DNA of 64,000 nucleotides from Dyadobacter sp. CY326 (GTDB taxonomy: Bacteria > Bacteroidota > Bacteroidia > Cytophagales > Spirosomataceae). Shown piece after piece: positions 51,603 to 60,522 of the stretch (position 1 is the stretch's first letter; each line of letters opens with the position of its first letter). The DNA lies in assembly GCF_021390515.1 (NCBI RefSeq), contig NZ_JAJUXI010000005.1:451247-515246 (forward strand). Direction: 5' to 3'. A program made the position numbers and the translations under genes. Under the pieces are notes generated by a model. That model was not told the origin of the DNA. It saw nothing but the letters and a program-made list of their open reading frames with translations, and made no database searches.

Positions 51603-52070
51603 CTAACTCCCAGAGCTCCCAAAAAATGTCACTAATGCATCCAGAAACACAAGCTGGCTTGGGTGTATTTTTTCTTTCGCGTCTTCAATGTTGAACCAGG
51701 CGCCTTTGTCCACTTCCGGGAACGCGCTCATTTTTCCCGAGCGGGGCGGCCATTCCAATTCAAATGTGTTGGATATCAGATTTTTTTCATCAAAATCACC
51801 TTCCACCGCCCAACAACTGATCAGCTTGCCGCTCTTCATTTTGGTTTCCGCCAAATACATTAATTCACCGGCTAGCATGCTTCCGGTTTCTTCAAAAAAT
51901 TCCCTGCGCGCTGCCAGCTCCGGATCTTCGTCCGTGTATTCGCCTTTCGGAATGCTCCATGTGCCCAAATCTTTTCTGGAATAAAATGGACCGCCCGGAT
52001 GCACCAGAAAAACTTCCAACGTCTTATTTAGCTTTCTGTAAAGCAGAATTCCTGCACTCTTTTTCGTCAT
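51603..52070 (-). CDS. NUDIX hydrolase
   Basis: 155 residues. KSAGILLYRKLNKTLEVFLVHPGGP begins the NUDIX fold and the Nudix box is PKGEYTDEDPELAARREFFE-ETG (about 41-63), with the metal-binding REFFEE. Spacing before the Arg is one residue shorter than the textbook GX5EX7RE pattern, as in the subgroup with PKGE-type boxes. It hydrolyses a nucleoside-diphosphate-linked substrate that cannot be predicted. Divergent from the Mn catalase gene. Confidence 0.88.
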   Translation of the reverse strand: MTKKSAGILLYRKLNKTLEVFLVHPGGPFYSRKDLGTWSIPKGEYTDEDPELAARREFFEETGSMLAGELMYLAETKMKSGKLISCWAVEGDFDEKNLISNTFELEWPPRSGKMSAFPEVDKGAWFNIEDAKEKIHPSQLVFLDALVTFFGSSGS

Positions 52071-52232
52071 GACCTCATTTGTTTTGTTTTGATAAAAAAG
52101 TTAAAACCCTAGTTACACTTCCGTGCAATCGAATGCTAAAATCCTGTTCCTCAGCTTTTCCCCACTCTACGCACTTGCCGTCTGGAACAGTTTTTATTGA
52201 GCGGGCATGATTTCTCATCAAACTTCAACAAT

Positions 52233-53135
52233 ATGATTTTAAAAATGGATCGGCTGCCGATTGAGCTGCCAACACCTACAAATCCGTCCCCCAATGATGC
52301 TGCCGCTATCCAAGAATTGCTTGGCGGTAAATTTGGGGAAATGTCTACATTGATGAACTATACTTTTCAATCCTTCAATTTCAGGGGACGTAAGCGGTTA
52401 AGACCCTTTTACGACCTGACGGCCAGCATTGCAGGGGAAGAATATAGTCATATTGAAGTTGTTTCATACGCGATAAACTTACTTTTAACCGGAACTACGA
52501 AAAGAGGATTTGACCCTGAGCCGGGGCCTTTGAGCGAGACTGTTGACGCACGCATTTCGCGCCATTTTCTTTCGAGTGCGCAAACCTCATTGCCTATAGA
52601 TTCGATGGGCGACTGGTGGACTGGACAAAATGTTTTCAGCAGCGGTAACCTGAGACTCGATTTGCTTCATAATTTCTTCCTGGAATGTGGAGCGCGTGCA
52701 AACAAAATGCGTGTATATGAAATGGTTACGGATCCGACTGCGCGCGAAATGGTTGGTTTTCTGCTCGTAAGAGGAGGCCTTCACGTGGTTGCATATGCAC
52801 GTGCATTGGAAATCCTGACCGGCGTTGCGGTTACCAAGCTAGTTCCCGTGCCGGATTTAAGCAACAAGGCTTTTCCGGAAACGCGCAAGTATGAAGCGAA
52901 TGGTGTTCACCGGAAATTATACACTTTCAGCAAGGACGATTATCAGCAAGCCGGAATGGTTTTCAACGGTCCTCACCCGGAAGATGGGCAGCCATTGGAA
53001 GTTATTTTTGGTGCGCCGGAAGGATTCCCTGCTCCGGATCTGGAAGAAGAACCACAATTAAACTCACCTGGTGAAGTGGGCATTGATCCGGAAATGTTTG
53101 CCGACATTGCTAAAAAACTAGGGATAAAAATCTAG
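52233..53135 (+). CDS. Manganese catalase
   Basis: 300 residues from ATG 52233 (MILKMDRLPIELPTP), where homologues start; the 12 codons upstream to a TTG are rejected. LLGGKFGEMSTLMNYTFQSFNFRGR, AGEEYSHIEVVSYAINLLLTGT and RGGLHVVAYARALE carry the Glu and His ligands of the di-manganese site of the ferritin-like fold. It disproportionates hydrogen peroxide in the cytoplasm. The gene converges with the DUF892 gene across a long shared terminator. Confidence 0.95.
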   Translation: MILKMDRLPIELPTPTNPSPNDAAAIQELLGGKFGEMSTLMNYTFQSFNFRGRKRLRPFYDLTASIAGEEYSHIEVVSYAINLLLTGTTKRGFDPEPGPLSETVDARISRHFLSSAQTSLPIDSMGDWWTGQNVFSSGNLRLDLLHNFFLECGARANKMRVYEMVTDPTAREMVGFLLVRGGLHVVAYARALEILTGVAVTKLVPVPDLSNKAFPETRKYEANGVHRKLYTFSKDDYQQAGMVFNGPHPEDGQPLEVIFGAPEGFPAPDLEEEPQLNSPGEVGIDPEMFADIAKKLGIKI

Positions 53136-53171
53136 GCAACTGGCGATAAAAGCCCATTTGTTATAAAAGAG

Positions 53172-53222
53172 AAAAGCTGCTGATAAGAGACCCCCGATGG
53201 GCGCTTCTTATCAGCAGCTTTT
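53172..53222. terminator. Bidirectional terminator between Mn catalase and DUF892 genes
   Basis: AAAAGCTGCTGATAAGA (53172-53188) and its exact reverse complement (53206-53222) form a 17-bp stem. A-rich and T-rich flanks make it work for both convergent genes. Confidence 0.88.
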
Positions 53223-53243
53223 TATTTGTCTTGTTCAAACGCA

Positions 53244-53795
53244 TTAAACTTCTTCCGCTGCGTCGTAATTCACGCTGTTTTCAGCGATTTCGGTCAACAA
53301 TTCGTCGGCCTGTTTTTCCTCTGCCAATGTTAATGCCAGCAGGTCGGCTATATCTTCCAGCCCCAATGTTGCCGCAAGTTGTGTAAGTCCGCCGTAGGTT
53401 GCAATCTCGTAATGCTCTATTTTTTGACTTGCAAGGATAATCCCCACGTCACGCGTTGCAGTTCCTTCTTCGGTGCTTTCCACAATTACTTCACCTTCTT
53501 TGGATAAGCCTTCCATTGCATCGCATTTCTTGGCGATTGCCTCTTCTCCTAACAATTCGAAAATTTGTTCAAGGCGGCTAACCTGCTCCGTTGTTTCTTC
53601 CAGGTGATTCGCGATTGCAGCGCTCAGCTTTTCTGCCGTTGCAGACTGCATCATTTTTGGAAGTGCCTTAACCAGGTGATTTTCTGCCCAGTAAATATCG
53701 CGCAGACTATCCAGGAATAATTTCATCAATGCTGGCTGTGCACCGGCTGATGTTTTCGTTTTAAATTTCGGTTCAGAACCTGTACCATTGCTCAT
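53244..53795 (-). CDS. DUF892 (YciE/YciF-like) ferritin-like protein
   Basis: 183 residues from ATG 53795 (MSNGTGSEPKFKTK); 16 upstream codons in frame are not family-like. LMKLFLDSLRDIYWAENHLVKALPKM, NHLEETTEQVSRLEQIFELLGE and ASQKIEHYEIATYGGL carry the Glu/His residues of the ferritin-like four-helix bundle. Members are induced by osmotic or oxidative stress; binding of iron is presumed. It lies opposite the Mn catalase gene, both ferritin-fold stress proteins. Confidence 0.9.
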   Translation of the reverse strand: MSNGTGSEPKFKTKTSAGAQPALMKLFLDSLRDIYWAENHLVKALPKMMQSATAEKLSAAIANHLEETTEQVSRLEQIFELLGEEAIAKKCDAMEGLSKEGEVIVESTEEGTATRDVGIILASQKIEHYEIATYGGLTQLAATLGLEDIADLLALTLAEEKQADELLTEIAENSVNYDAAEEV

Positions 53796-54019
53796 GTGAC
53801 TCGCTGTTATGTGAAGATTGAGGGTATACAAATGCTGTACCAACTTTTAATGGTGATTTTTAAAAAGTAAAAAATATACAAATGGTCATTTTCGTGCTAT
53901 TTCCATATTTATCTATTGCTTAACATTGCAAATCGGCCTGCTGATATGGAAGACAGCGGCCGAAAAGTGTATGCATTACTGACCGGGCAATGTTTTGAAT
54001 GTAACCTTATTAACCAATT

Positions 54020-54751
54020 ATGAAGAGTCGACTTTTACTGCTATTTCTCCTTTTTACAATCCCCTCATTTGGCCAAAAACAAGTCAACAATGTTAGCGGC
54101 GTGTGGCTGGGATATTTTAATCAAACCAGAATTTCGGATCGGTGGGGATTGTGGCTGGACTTGCACGCCAGACGCACCGATTTTCTGGATCGCTGGGCAA
54201 CACAGATCATCAGACCAGGAATCACTTATTATTTTAATGATCATTTGAGATTTACAGCTGGTTATGCTTACGCGCGCAGTTATCCGGCCGCAGGTCTGCA
54301 TACGGTCAGGCCAGAGAACAGGCTTTGGCAACAAATACTTTGGACAAGTCGGCAGAAGCGTTTGCAAACGCAGCAATGGGTGCGCCTGGAAGAACGGTTT
54401 AACCGAAAAATTGCGAACGACGAGCTGCAAGATGGCCACAATTTCAACTTCCGCTTCCGCTATCTTCTCAACTTGATGGTTCCCCTGAACAGGGACTTTA
54501 TAGAACCTAACACATTGTTTTTTGCATTTAATGATGAAATACACATCAATGCGGGGAAACAAATAACCTATAATCTTTTTGACCAGAACAGATTTTTTGT
54601 TGGGCTTGGCTATCAATTTACAAAAGGACTGAATGCGCAGGTTGGTTATATGAACCAATTCCAGCAGCTTCCGTCAGGAAACCATTTCATTAGCAACAAT
54701 GTGCTCCGGGTTTTCATATTTCACAACCTGGATATAAGGCCTAAGAAGTAA
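54020..54751 (+). CDS. DUF2490 outer-membrane protein
   Basis: 243 residues, signal peptide 1-18 (LLLLFLLFTIPSFGQ). WLGYFNQTRISDRWGLWLDLHARRTDF, ITYYFNDHLRFTAGYAYARSYP and RLEERFNRKI are characteristic of DUF2490, an outer-membrane beta-barrel family of unknown function. A GC-rich imperfect hairpin (TCGGCC/GGCCGA, about 53932-53963) lies in its leader. Single-gene unit. Confidence 0.82.
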   Translation: MKSRLLLLFLLFTIPSFGQKQVNNVSGVWLGYFNQTRISDRWGLWLDLHARRTDFLDRWATQIIRPGITYYFNDHLRFTAGYAYARSYPAAGLHTVRPENRLWQQILWTSRQKRLQTQQWVRLEERFNRKIANDELQDGHNFNFRFRYLLNLMVPLNRDFIEPNTLFFAFNDEIHINAGKQITYNLFDQNRFFVGLGYQFTKGLNAQVGYMNQFQQLPSGNHFISNNVLRVFIFHNLDIRPKK

Positions 54752-54803
54752 AAAACAGCATTTTTGAATCGTAGAGGGACATGATCATGGGTGTTGTTGC
54801 CGG

Positions 54804-55370
54804 TTAATCCATCTCAGTATAACCGTCATCACCCAAAATATCGTGTCCCTCATTGAGGCGGAACTCCCGGATGATTGCATCCTTTTCCGCCCGATTTTTT
54901 GGATCGACACTAATGATGATTCCTCCCTCTTTCATTCCACTCTCGTAAGTCTGGCAATGTGCCTCAGGAATCTTGGTCGCGATGATGCTGCCAATGGTTT
55001 CCTTCTGCGGAATAGCCTCATTTGACACTCCTGAAACCCTTCCTAGCAGTTTTCGGGAGATGGAAATCCCCAGTTCGGGCAAAGATATCATGGAAGTGAT
55101 TGAAATAATGGCATCGGCAAGCATATGCTTGGCTGAGGATTTTGACTGGTCCTGTGAAGGCTCATAAGCTGTGTCCGAGTCTGTAATAACGTCCCCCTGA
55201 GTCGGATTTGCGTGCTTATTCAATGTCTCATCTGACATAAGCAAGGAAATATCATCTTCCGTGTGCCCAAGTCTAAGCAACGCGCGATAGGCATTCTCTG
55301 CATTGTTTTTAGTAAAAAAGACTGCCGACACGGTCCCCGGCAAGTCGTAAGCGTAAGAATTCGAGCTCAT
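54804..55370 (-). CDS. Putative general-stress-type protein
   Basis: 188 residues from ATG 55370 (MSSNSYAYDLPGTVSAVFF); 46 codons further upstream in frame are not coding-like. The start VSAVFFTKNNAENAYRALLRLGHTEDDISLLMSDET is a ferredoxin-like alpha/beta unit seen in general-stress (GsiB/DUF1269-like) proteins of Bacteroidota, and IIISVDPKNRAEKDAIIREF near the end may be a second unit. Between them lie hydrophobic stretches without strong membrane character. No named family confirmed. It is divergent from the Gly/Ser/Thr-rich gene. Confidence 0.7.
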   Translation of the reverse strand: MSSNSYAYDLPGTVSAVFFTKNNAENAYRALLRLGHTEDDISLLMSDETLNKHANPTQGDVITDSDTAYEPSQDQSKSSAKHMLADAIISITSMISLPELGISISRKLLGRVSGVSNEAIPQKETIGSIIATKIPEAHCQTYESGMKEGGIIISVDPKNRAEKDAIIREFRLNEGHDILGDDGYTEMD

Positions 55371-55540
55371 AGTGAATGAATTAGTGTTTAAGGTTGCTGT
55401 TGAAATCAAAATATGGTGCCAATCGGATATGCATAATGTGAACAAACGCTCCACACTTTTCACTGGAACGACTTTTATAACTCCGCCCTGAATTAAAAAG
55501 TATTTCATTAATAATTCATTGACTTCTAAAAACTAAAAAA

Positions 55541-56500
55541 ATGAAAAAGTTAACATTAAGCGTTTCTTTGTTCTTGTTGATTTCAGCGGGGACAGTATTC
55601 GCACAAACAACGGACAAATCAAAACAAAATTCTCAGGGAACAACTAGCGGCAGCGGCTCTGGAAGCAGCACTAGCGGTTCAACTGGAAGCGGCACTAGCG
55701 GAACTTCCGGCAGCGGAACTAGCGGAACGACTGGCAGCGGATCAGGCAGCACAACCGGATCTGGAACGACTGGCAGCAGCACCGGATCAGGAACTTCTGG
55801 CACATCAGGCACAAGCGGTCAGTATCAGCAAGGAAGCGGCACGAGCGGATCATCAGGCAGCGGAACAACCGGCAGCGGAACAGGCAGCTCAACTGGATCA
55901 GGAACTTCTGGCAGCACTGGCTCAGGCACGTCTGGAACATCAGGCACTAGCGGTTCAGGAACTTCTGGCACAAGCGGTCAGTATCAACAAGGAAGCGGCA
56001 CGAGCGGATCATCCGGCAGTGGAACAACTGGCAGCGGATCAGGAAGCTCAACTGGATCAGGAACATCTGGCAGCACTGGAACTTCGGGTTCAGGCACAAG
56101 TGGCTCAGGAACTTCTGGAACAAGTGGTCAGTATCAGCAAGGAAGCGGCACTAGCGGATCTTCTGGCAGCGGAACGACTGGCAGCGGATCAGGCAGCTCA
56201 ACTGGATCAGGAACATCAGGCAGCACTGGCTCTGGAACTTCGGGTTCATCAGGAACTAGTGGATCAGGAACATCTGGTTCAGGCAGCTCAACTGGATCAG
56301 GAACTTCCGGCACATCAGGAAGCTCAACTGGATCAGGAACTTCTGGAACATCAGGAAGCTCAACTGGATCGGGAACCACAGTAGGCACTGATACAGGCGC
56401 ATCAGGAACTTCTGGTTCTTCGTCAGGCGAAACCAAGAAAAACAAGAAGAAAAAAAATAAAGGCAGCGGCTCAGGAACAAGCGGTTCTAGCAACGAATAG
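55541..56500 (+). CDS. Secreted Gly/Ser/Thr-rich repeat protein
   Basis: 319 residues with signal peptide 1-22 (LTLSVSLFLLISAGTVFAQ). From residue 30 nearly everything is Gly, Ser and Thr in short units such as GSGTSGSSGSGTTG; QYQQ interrupts the array three times (nt 55821, 55979, 56130; intervals 159 and 150 nt). The C-terminus has a Lys/Asn cluster (KKNKKKKNKG) and a last GSGSGTSGS. It is exported to the periplasm at least; there is no T9SS tail and no lipobox. Possibly an intrinsically disordered matrix or stress protein; function unknown. Start at ATG 55541 is clear. Confidence 0.8.
   Translation: MKKLTLSVSLFLLISAGTVFAQTTDKSKQNSQGTTSGSGSGSSTSGSTGSGTSGTSGSGTSGTTGSGSGSTTGSGTTGSSTGSGTSGTSGTSGQYQQGSGTSGSSGSGTTGSGTGSSTGSGTSGSTGSGTSGTSGTSGSGTSGTSGQYQQGSGTSGSSGSGTTGSGSGSSTGSGTSGSTGTSGSGTSGSGTSGTSGQYQQGSGTSGSSGSGTTGSGSGSSTGSGTSGSTGSGTSGSSGTSGSGTSGSGSSTGSGTSGTSGSSTGSGTSGTSGSSTGSGTTVGTDTGASGTSGSSSGETKKNKKKKNKGSGSGTSGSSNE
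55640..56480 (+). repeat. Low-complexity GGA/AGC/ACT repeat tract
   Basis: About 840 bp of short imperfect repeats encoding Gly-Ser-Thr, with a 150-159-bp higher-order period marked by the three QYQQ codon blocks. Synonymous codons are mixed (GGA, GGC, AGC, TCT, TCA), so selection on the protein sequence, not only slippage, seems to maintain it. Confidence 0.85.
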
Positions 56501-56533
56501 TTTTAGACAAAAGCATTGTAATTTAATTACAGC

Positions 56534-56570
56534 AACCCGGATGACCGAAGGTCATTCGGGTTTTGCTTTT
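56534..56570 (+). terminator. Terminator after the Gly/Ser/Thr-rich gene
   Basis: AACCCGGATGACC (56534-56546) pairs with GGTCATTCGGGTT (56550-56562), 13 bp with one G-T pair and a GAA loop, followed by TTGCTTTTTT. Confidence 0.88.
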
Positions 56571-56578
56571 TTGTTTGG

Positions 56579-57289
56579 TTAGGCGGGGTTGCTATGTAGT
56601 TGGATAAGGTTTATCATGTTGGTAAAAGGTTTATTCAGGGGCGCTACAATGTCGACTTTTAGCTTGTCTACGGGATTTAAAAACGAAATCTTCAAAGCAT
56701 GCAGTATCATCTCCTCCATCCCAAACTCCTCCTTAAAAAACCTATTCTGCTTATTACAGCCGTGGGGACGGTCGCCGATGATGGGGTGGAAAATGTGGGC
56801 CATGTGCTTGCGGAGTTGGTGCATGCGGCCGGTAGTGGGCTTTAATTCTACGAGGGAATAACGCGAGGTTGGATGTTTGCCAATGGCAAAATTGACTTCT
56901 GTTCTTTGGAGTGTTCGGAGGGATGTGAAGGCTTCCTGGATTGTTCCGTCTTCCTTTTTTAGGGGATAATCAATGTCGAGCGTGTCGGGGGTGTAGCCTC
57001 TAACAATGGCGTGATAGGTCTTTTCAACTTCACCGTTTTGGAATTTTTGCTGCATGACACTGTTCATTTCTTCATTAAGCGCAAAAAGCAGCACGCCCGA
57101 AGTTTTGCGGTCGAGGCGGTGAACAGGATATACTTTTTGCCCTAACTGATCCCGTAATAATTGGACGGCAAAGACATTCGTATCGGTCGCAATGGGCGAA
57201 CGATGCACCATCAAACCGTTGGGTTTGTTGATCGCAACAAGGTCAGCGTCCTGATAAAGGATTTGAAGCGGTGCGAAATGTTCTTTCAC
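56579..57289 (-). CDS. truC: tRNA pseudouridine synthase TruC-like (RluA family)
   Basis: 236 residues from a GTG at 57289; no nearer ATG exists. LQILYQDADLVAINKPNGLMVHRS starts the RluA fold, catalytic Asp60 is in PVHRLDRKTSGVLLFA, and GRMHQLRKHMAHIFHPIIGD with HGCNKQNRFF is typical of TruC, which makes pseudouridine at position 65 of tRNA. Substrate by family resemblance only. The GTG directly follows the TAG of the methyltransferase gene with no gap, indicating coupled translation. Confidence 0.88.
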   Translation of the reverse strand: MKEHFAPLQILYQDADLVAINKPNGLMVHRSPIATDTNVFAVQLLRDQLGQKVYPVHRLDRKTSGVLLFALNEEMNSVMQQKFQNGEVEKTYHAIVRGYTPDTLDIDYPLKKEDGTIQEAFTSLRTLQRTEVNFAIGKHPTSRYSLVELKPTTGRMHQLRKHMAHIFHPIIGDRPHGCNKQNRFFKEEFGMEEMILHALKISFLNPVDKLKVDIVAPLNKPFTNMINLIQLHSNPA

Positions 57290-58021
57290 CTAAAATATAG
57301 AAAGATCATTTTTGGACTTGGCCGTCAACACAGCATAAGCGCTCGGCTTGATGCCCAATAAATAGGGAAACATTTTGAGGATAAAATGTTTGGCCTTTGT
57401 TACGTAAAACCCTGCTTTGTTATTTTTGAATGTTGGCAAAAGCACCTCATCATTATACAAATGACAAATGTCTTTGATCACCTCGAAGTTTTCTGACTTC
57501 AACAGAAATCGCATTAAAGCGGGTGTATAAATGTTAATGTGCCCGTAAGAAAGGAAATGCTTTACTTTCTTGTCGACATAAAATGAAAAGTCAATGGGCA
57601 CTTCGAAAATCTGATATTTTGAAACTCTTTTAATCTCTCTCAACAAAATCCGCTCATGTTCAACATGTTCGAGAACGTGCGAGCAGATCACCAAATCGAA
57701 ATGATCATCGGGGAAAGGAATCTGATAACCATCGAAAAGCAGCACATTTTTCAGGTTTTTGATCTGCTTCGATTTAATCAATGCAATGCCGCTTTCGGAA
57801 ATCTCAACGCAGCTCATATCCTCACAAAAATTCCACTGCGAAAGCCAGTTCAGAATGCTCCCCTCGCCTGCTCCCACTTCCAGCACATTTTTAAAATTGA
57901 TGTTTTTTGAAAGAGAAACAATGTTTTGCGCCTTGTATTTCGCACCCGTGTTTCGCCATTCGACAGATGCGTCGCTGTATTGGGACGAATAGGAATCCTT
58001 CACATTATCGGATATTCGCAT
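57290..58021 (-). CDS. SAM-dependent methyltransferase (class I)
   Basis: 243 residues. NVLEVGAGEGSILNWL is motif I (SAM binding), MSCVEISESGIALI motif II, and FDLVICSHVLEHVEHERILLREI the Methyltransf_11-type motif IV. EVPIDFSFYVDKK follows. No clue to the acceptor; related proteins act on small molecules or glycans. The codons look more AT-rich than those of its neighbours, a weak hint of separate origin. It adjoins truC without a gap and follows the DUF1361 gene by 45 nt. Confidence 0.82.
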   Translation of the reverse strand: MRISDNVKDSYSSQYSDASVEWRNTGAKYKAQNIVSLSKNINFKNVLEVGAGEGSILNWLSQWNFCEDMSCVEISESGIALIKSKQIKNLKNVLLFDGYQIPFPDDHFDLVICSHVLEHVEHERILLREIKRVSKYQIFEVPIDFSFYVDKKVKHFLSYGHINIYTPALMRFLLKSENFEVIKDICHLYNDEVLLPTFKNNKAGFYVTKAKHFILKMFPYLLGIKPSAYAVLTAKSKNDLSIF

Positions 58022-58065
58022 ATCGATATTCTATTTTTTGGCTTAAATACAATTGAAAAAATGCC

Positions 58066-58806
58066 TTAATCGTCGTGTTGTAAGCGGCTGTTCTTCTTGC
58101 TATAACGAATCCTGAACCGAACTATGGCCCATAGCACCAGATAAAGAATGCCCAAAAGCATGCCGATTTCCATGCTGAAAACCCAGGCTGTGCGGTCAAG
58201 CGCGCTTTCGATGAGGTTATTCAAAATGGCTCTTGGATCATGAAGAATGTCCCAGCTGTTCATGCGCCTCACTCTTCCTAAATAAACCCCAAAACCAGCC
58301 AGCGGAAGGCTTAAAAGTAAAAAAGTAACGGTTGTACTTCTCGTAAAAACGCGCCGCCAGGAACGGTGAATCCAATAAAGGGACACCAATCCATTAAACA
58401 AACTTACTTCTGCGTAGAAAAACAGCATAATCGTATCATGCCAGGTCAGATCGCGCTGATAATCAACGGTCAAATGGGCCAGGTCGGTGATCATATATGG
58501 TGCATTTGGGAAAAATGCCAGCCATATTGTGGTCATTACGATCAATGTAAAGGGAATGCGTCCGAAGCGTTTTGTAAAATTATCGGCTAAAAACGCCATT
58601 ATCAGTGGAATCCAGCTTAAAAACAGGTTCCAGTCCATTGAAAAATCAACGGGAGAGTTAAAAAATATGCGGATAAGGTGGAAAAATACGGCTACAAGGC
58701 TTAACAATAACAGCAGCAGGAGCGAAAACAAGCCCTCCATAGAAACGATGGGGGGATCTGTTATGCTAAACCTATGATTCCTAATCCAATCGATCAAACG
58801 GTCCAA
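58066..58806 (-). CDS. DUF1361 membrane protein
   Basis: 246 residues with about six hydrophobic segments. WLAFFPNAPYMITDLAHL is the DUF1361 hallmark, and LPLAGFGVYLGRVRRMNSWDILHDP belongs to the same family. Function unknown; an inner-membrane protein. Upstream gene of the DUF1361-methyltransferase-truC group. Confidence 0.88.
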   Translation of the reverse strand: MDRLIDWIRNHRFSITDPPIVSMEGLFSLLLLLLLSLVAVFFHLIRIFFNSPVDFSMDWNLFLSWIPLIMAFLADNFTKRFGRIPFTLIVMTTIWLAFFPNAPYMITDLAHLTVDYQRDLTWHDTIMLFFYAEVSLFNGLVSLYWIHRSWRRVFTRSTTVTFLLLSLPLAGFGVYLGRVRRMNSWDILHDPRAILNNLIESALDRTAWVFSMEIGMLLGILYLVLWAIVRFRIRYSKKNSRLQHDD

Positions 58807-58969
58807 TAGTACGGTATTTAAGTTTATTCATGACGACTTAAAAAGCTAAGCAAATGAAAAGCAAAAAAGGCATATCCCGATCAAATCATTTATTTCGTAA
58901 AAATAATCATTGATATAGTCATATTACTTCTTCACTTCTGCTGCGTCATGTTTGACAAACTCTGATAGG

Positions 58970-60244
58970 CTAAGCCTGGGTAGGATTATTTTGTTCTGCT
59001 TTGGGTTTACGTCTTTTTGGTCTGTTGGAAGACTTATGAGCCGATTTTGCGGCTCCCGCCGGTTTGCGACCGCCGGTTGCCCTGAAACGTTTCGGCTCAA
59101 AAACCGGAGGCTCGCCAAGTCCCAAATCCTGCGTTACCGATCGTTTTTCGACTTCTTTTTCAAAAAGTCTTTCAATCTTCAACACATATTTCTGGTCTGC
59201 CTCATTGATAAACGTGATGGCCGTGCCTTTGGATTCAGCGCGTGCTGTTCGACCAATGCGGTGAACGTAATCTTCCGGATCGCGGGGAACGTCGTAGTTA
59301 ACAACGTGGCTCAAATTATCAATGTCAATGCCGCGTGAAAGCACGTCTGTGGCTACGAGCACGGGAAATTGTCTGTTTTTAAAATCACGCAAAACAATCT
59401 CACGATCAGCTTGCTCCGAATCCGACGAAATTCCTCTTGCCACAAGTCCAAGCTTTCGCAGCGCCCGTACGATTGGCTCCACGGTAGACTTGCGGGAGGT
59501 GAAAAGCACCATGCTTGTGCTTTCGACCTGGCTTAATAAATGCAATAGCAACGGCAATTTCTGCTCGTCTTTTGCCATATAAAACTGCTGATCAATCCGG
59601 TCAACCGGACGCGAAACAGCAAGTCTGATCTCTTCGGGATTTTGGAGAATTCTTTTTGCCAGCTCACCAATTTTTGGTGGCATTGTCGCAGAGAACATTA
59701 ATGTCTGCCTTTTTGCGGGCAAGAAACTCATGATCTTCAAAATATCGCTCAAAAAGCCCATATCCAGCATCCGATCGGCCTCATCCAACACCAAATGCTT
59801 TACATTCCCAAAAGTGACATAACCGAGTTGCAAATGTGCAATGAGCCTTCCTGGCGTCGCAATGATAATGTCTGCTCCCTGGGTAAGCGCTTTTTTCTGC
59901 TGATCCCATTCGGGACCCTTATTTCCGCCATACACTGCAATGCTTGTCGCGCCTACAAAATAACCCAGACCCTGAATTTGCTGGTCAATTTGTACAGCGA
60001 GCTCACGTGTGGGCACCAGGATTAAAGCTCCGGTGTTGCCATTGTTCTCGTGTGCAACTTTGTCAAGAATGGGGATCAGATATGCGGCAGTCTTTCCGGT
60101 GCCGGTTTGGGCGCAGGCCAAAAGATCTTTACCGTTAAGAATATAGGGAATTGCTTGTTCCTGGATTGGCGTTGCCTGCTGGTAGTTCATGGAATCCACG
60201 GCGTTTAGCACGTCTTCGTGGAGCTCAAATTCATTGAAATTCAA
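58970..60244 (-). CDS. DEAD-box RNA helicase (RhlE/CshA-like)
   Basis: 424 residues. Q motif ATPIQEQAIP, Walker A ACAQTGTGKT (Lys51), VPTRELAVQ, DEAD in VLDEADRMLDMGF, SAT in FSATMP, and HRIGRTAR of motif VI are all present. The C-terminal ~50 residues are a basic tail (RKPAGAAKSAHKSS, RPKRRKPKAE) for RNA contact. It unwinds structured RNA, probably ribosome or mRNA related, often cold-induced. On the minus strand TATATTTG at 60342-60349 may be its -7 box, and GCTGACT/AGTCAGC (60300-60324) would form a hairpin in its ~90-nt leader. Confidence 0.93.
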   Translation of the reverse strand: MNFNEFELHEDVLNAVDSMNYQQATPIQEQAIPYILNGKDLLACAQTGTGKTAAYLIPILDKVAHENNGNTGALILVPTRELAVQIDQQIQGLGYFVGATSIAVYGGNKGPEWDQQKKALTQGADIIIATPGRLIAHLQLGYVTFGNVKHLVLDEADRMLDMGFLSDILKIMSFLPAKRQTLMFSATMPPKIGELAKRILQNPEEIRLAVSRPVDRIDQQFYMAKDEQKLPLLLHLLSQVESTSMVLFTSRKSTVEPIVRALRKLGLVARGISSDSEQADREIVLRDFKNRQFPVLVATDVLSRGIDIDNLSHVVNYDVPRDPEDYVHRIGRTARAESKGTAITFINEADQKYVLKIERLFEKEVEKRSVTQDLGLGEPPVFEPKRFRATGGRKPAGAAKSAHKSSNRPKRRKPKAEQNNPTQA

Positions 60245-60440
60245 AATTCAGCTTGTAAGGTCCATAGATTTAAACGACTACGGACATGTTAAAAAATGAG
60301 CTGACTTTAACTTTCCCAGTCAGCAAACCGCTTGATTTGAACAAATATAAAAAATATCCTGCAAAAAATGAAAAGAAGGCTAAGACAAGCAGGGCTTGAC
60401 TGCAAAAAACGGCGCTGCTAAATCATCAGCAATTACGAAA

Positions 60441-60471
60441 CAAAATCGCCTCCCTTTTCCGGGAAGCGATT
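60441..60471 (-). terminator. Terminator of the DUF1080 gene
   Basis: On the minus strand AATCGC-TTCCC (60471 down) pairs with GGGA-GGCGATT across a short loop with one mismatch, followed by TTTTG. It lies about 50 nt past the stop at 60523. Confidence 0.55.
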
Positions 60472-60522
60472 AAGTTATTATTTAGGACAAATTGTCAAAT
60501 TATTTGTTTTAAAAAACCTTTT

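Noticed and set aside
56134..56493. Minus-strand frame of 119 codons rich in Pro-Glu-Val (PEVPDPVELPD units)
   Set aside because: It is the antisense of the Gly/Ser/Thr tract; the apparent repeats follow from the sense-strand codons, and there is no start context or signal.
58924..59118. 64-codon minus-strand frame at the end of the helicase gene
   Set aside because: It overlaps the helicase's basic tail in another frame and shows no family features.
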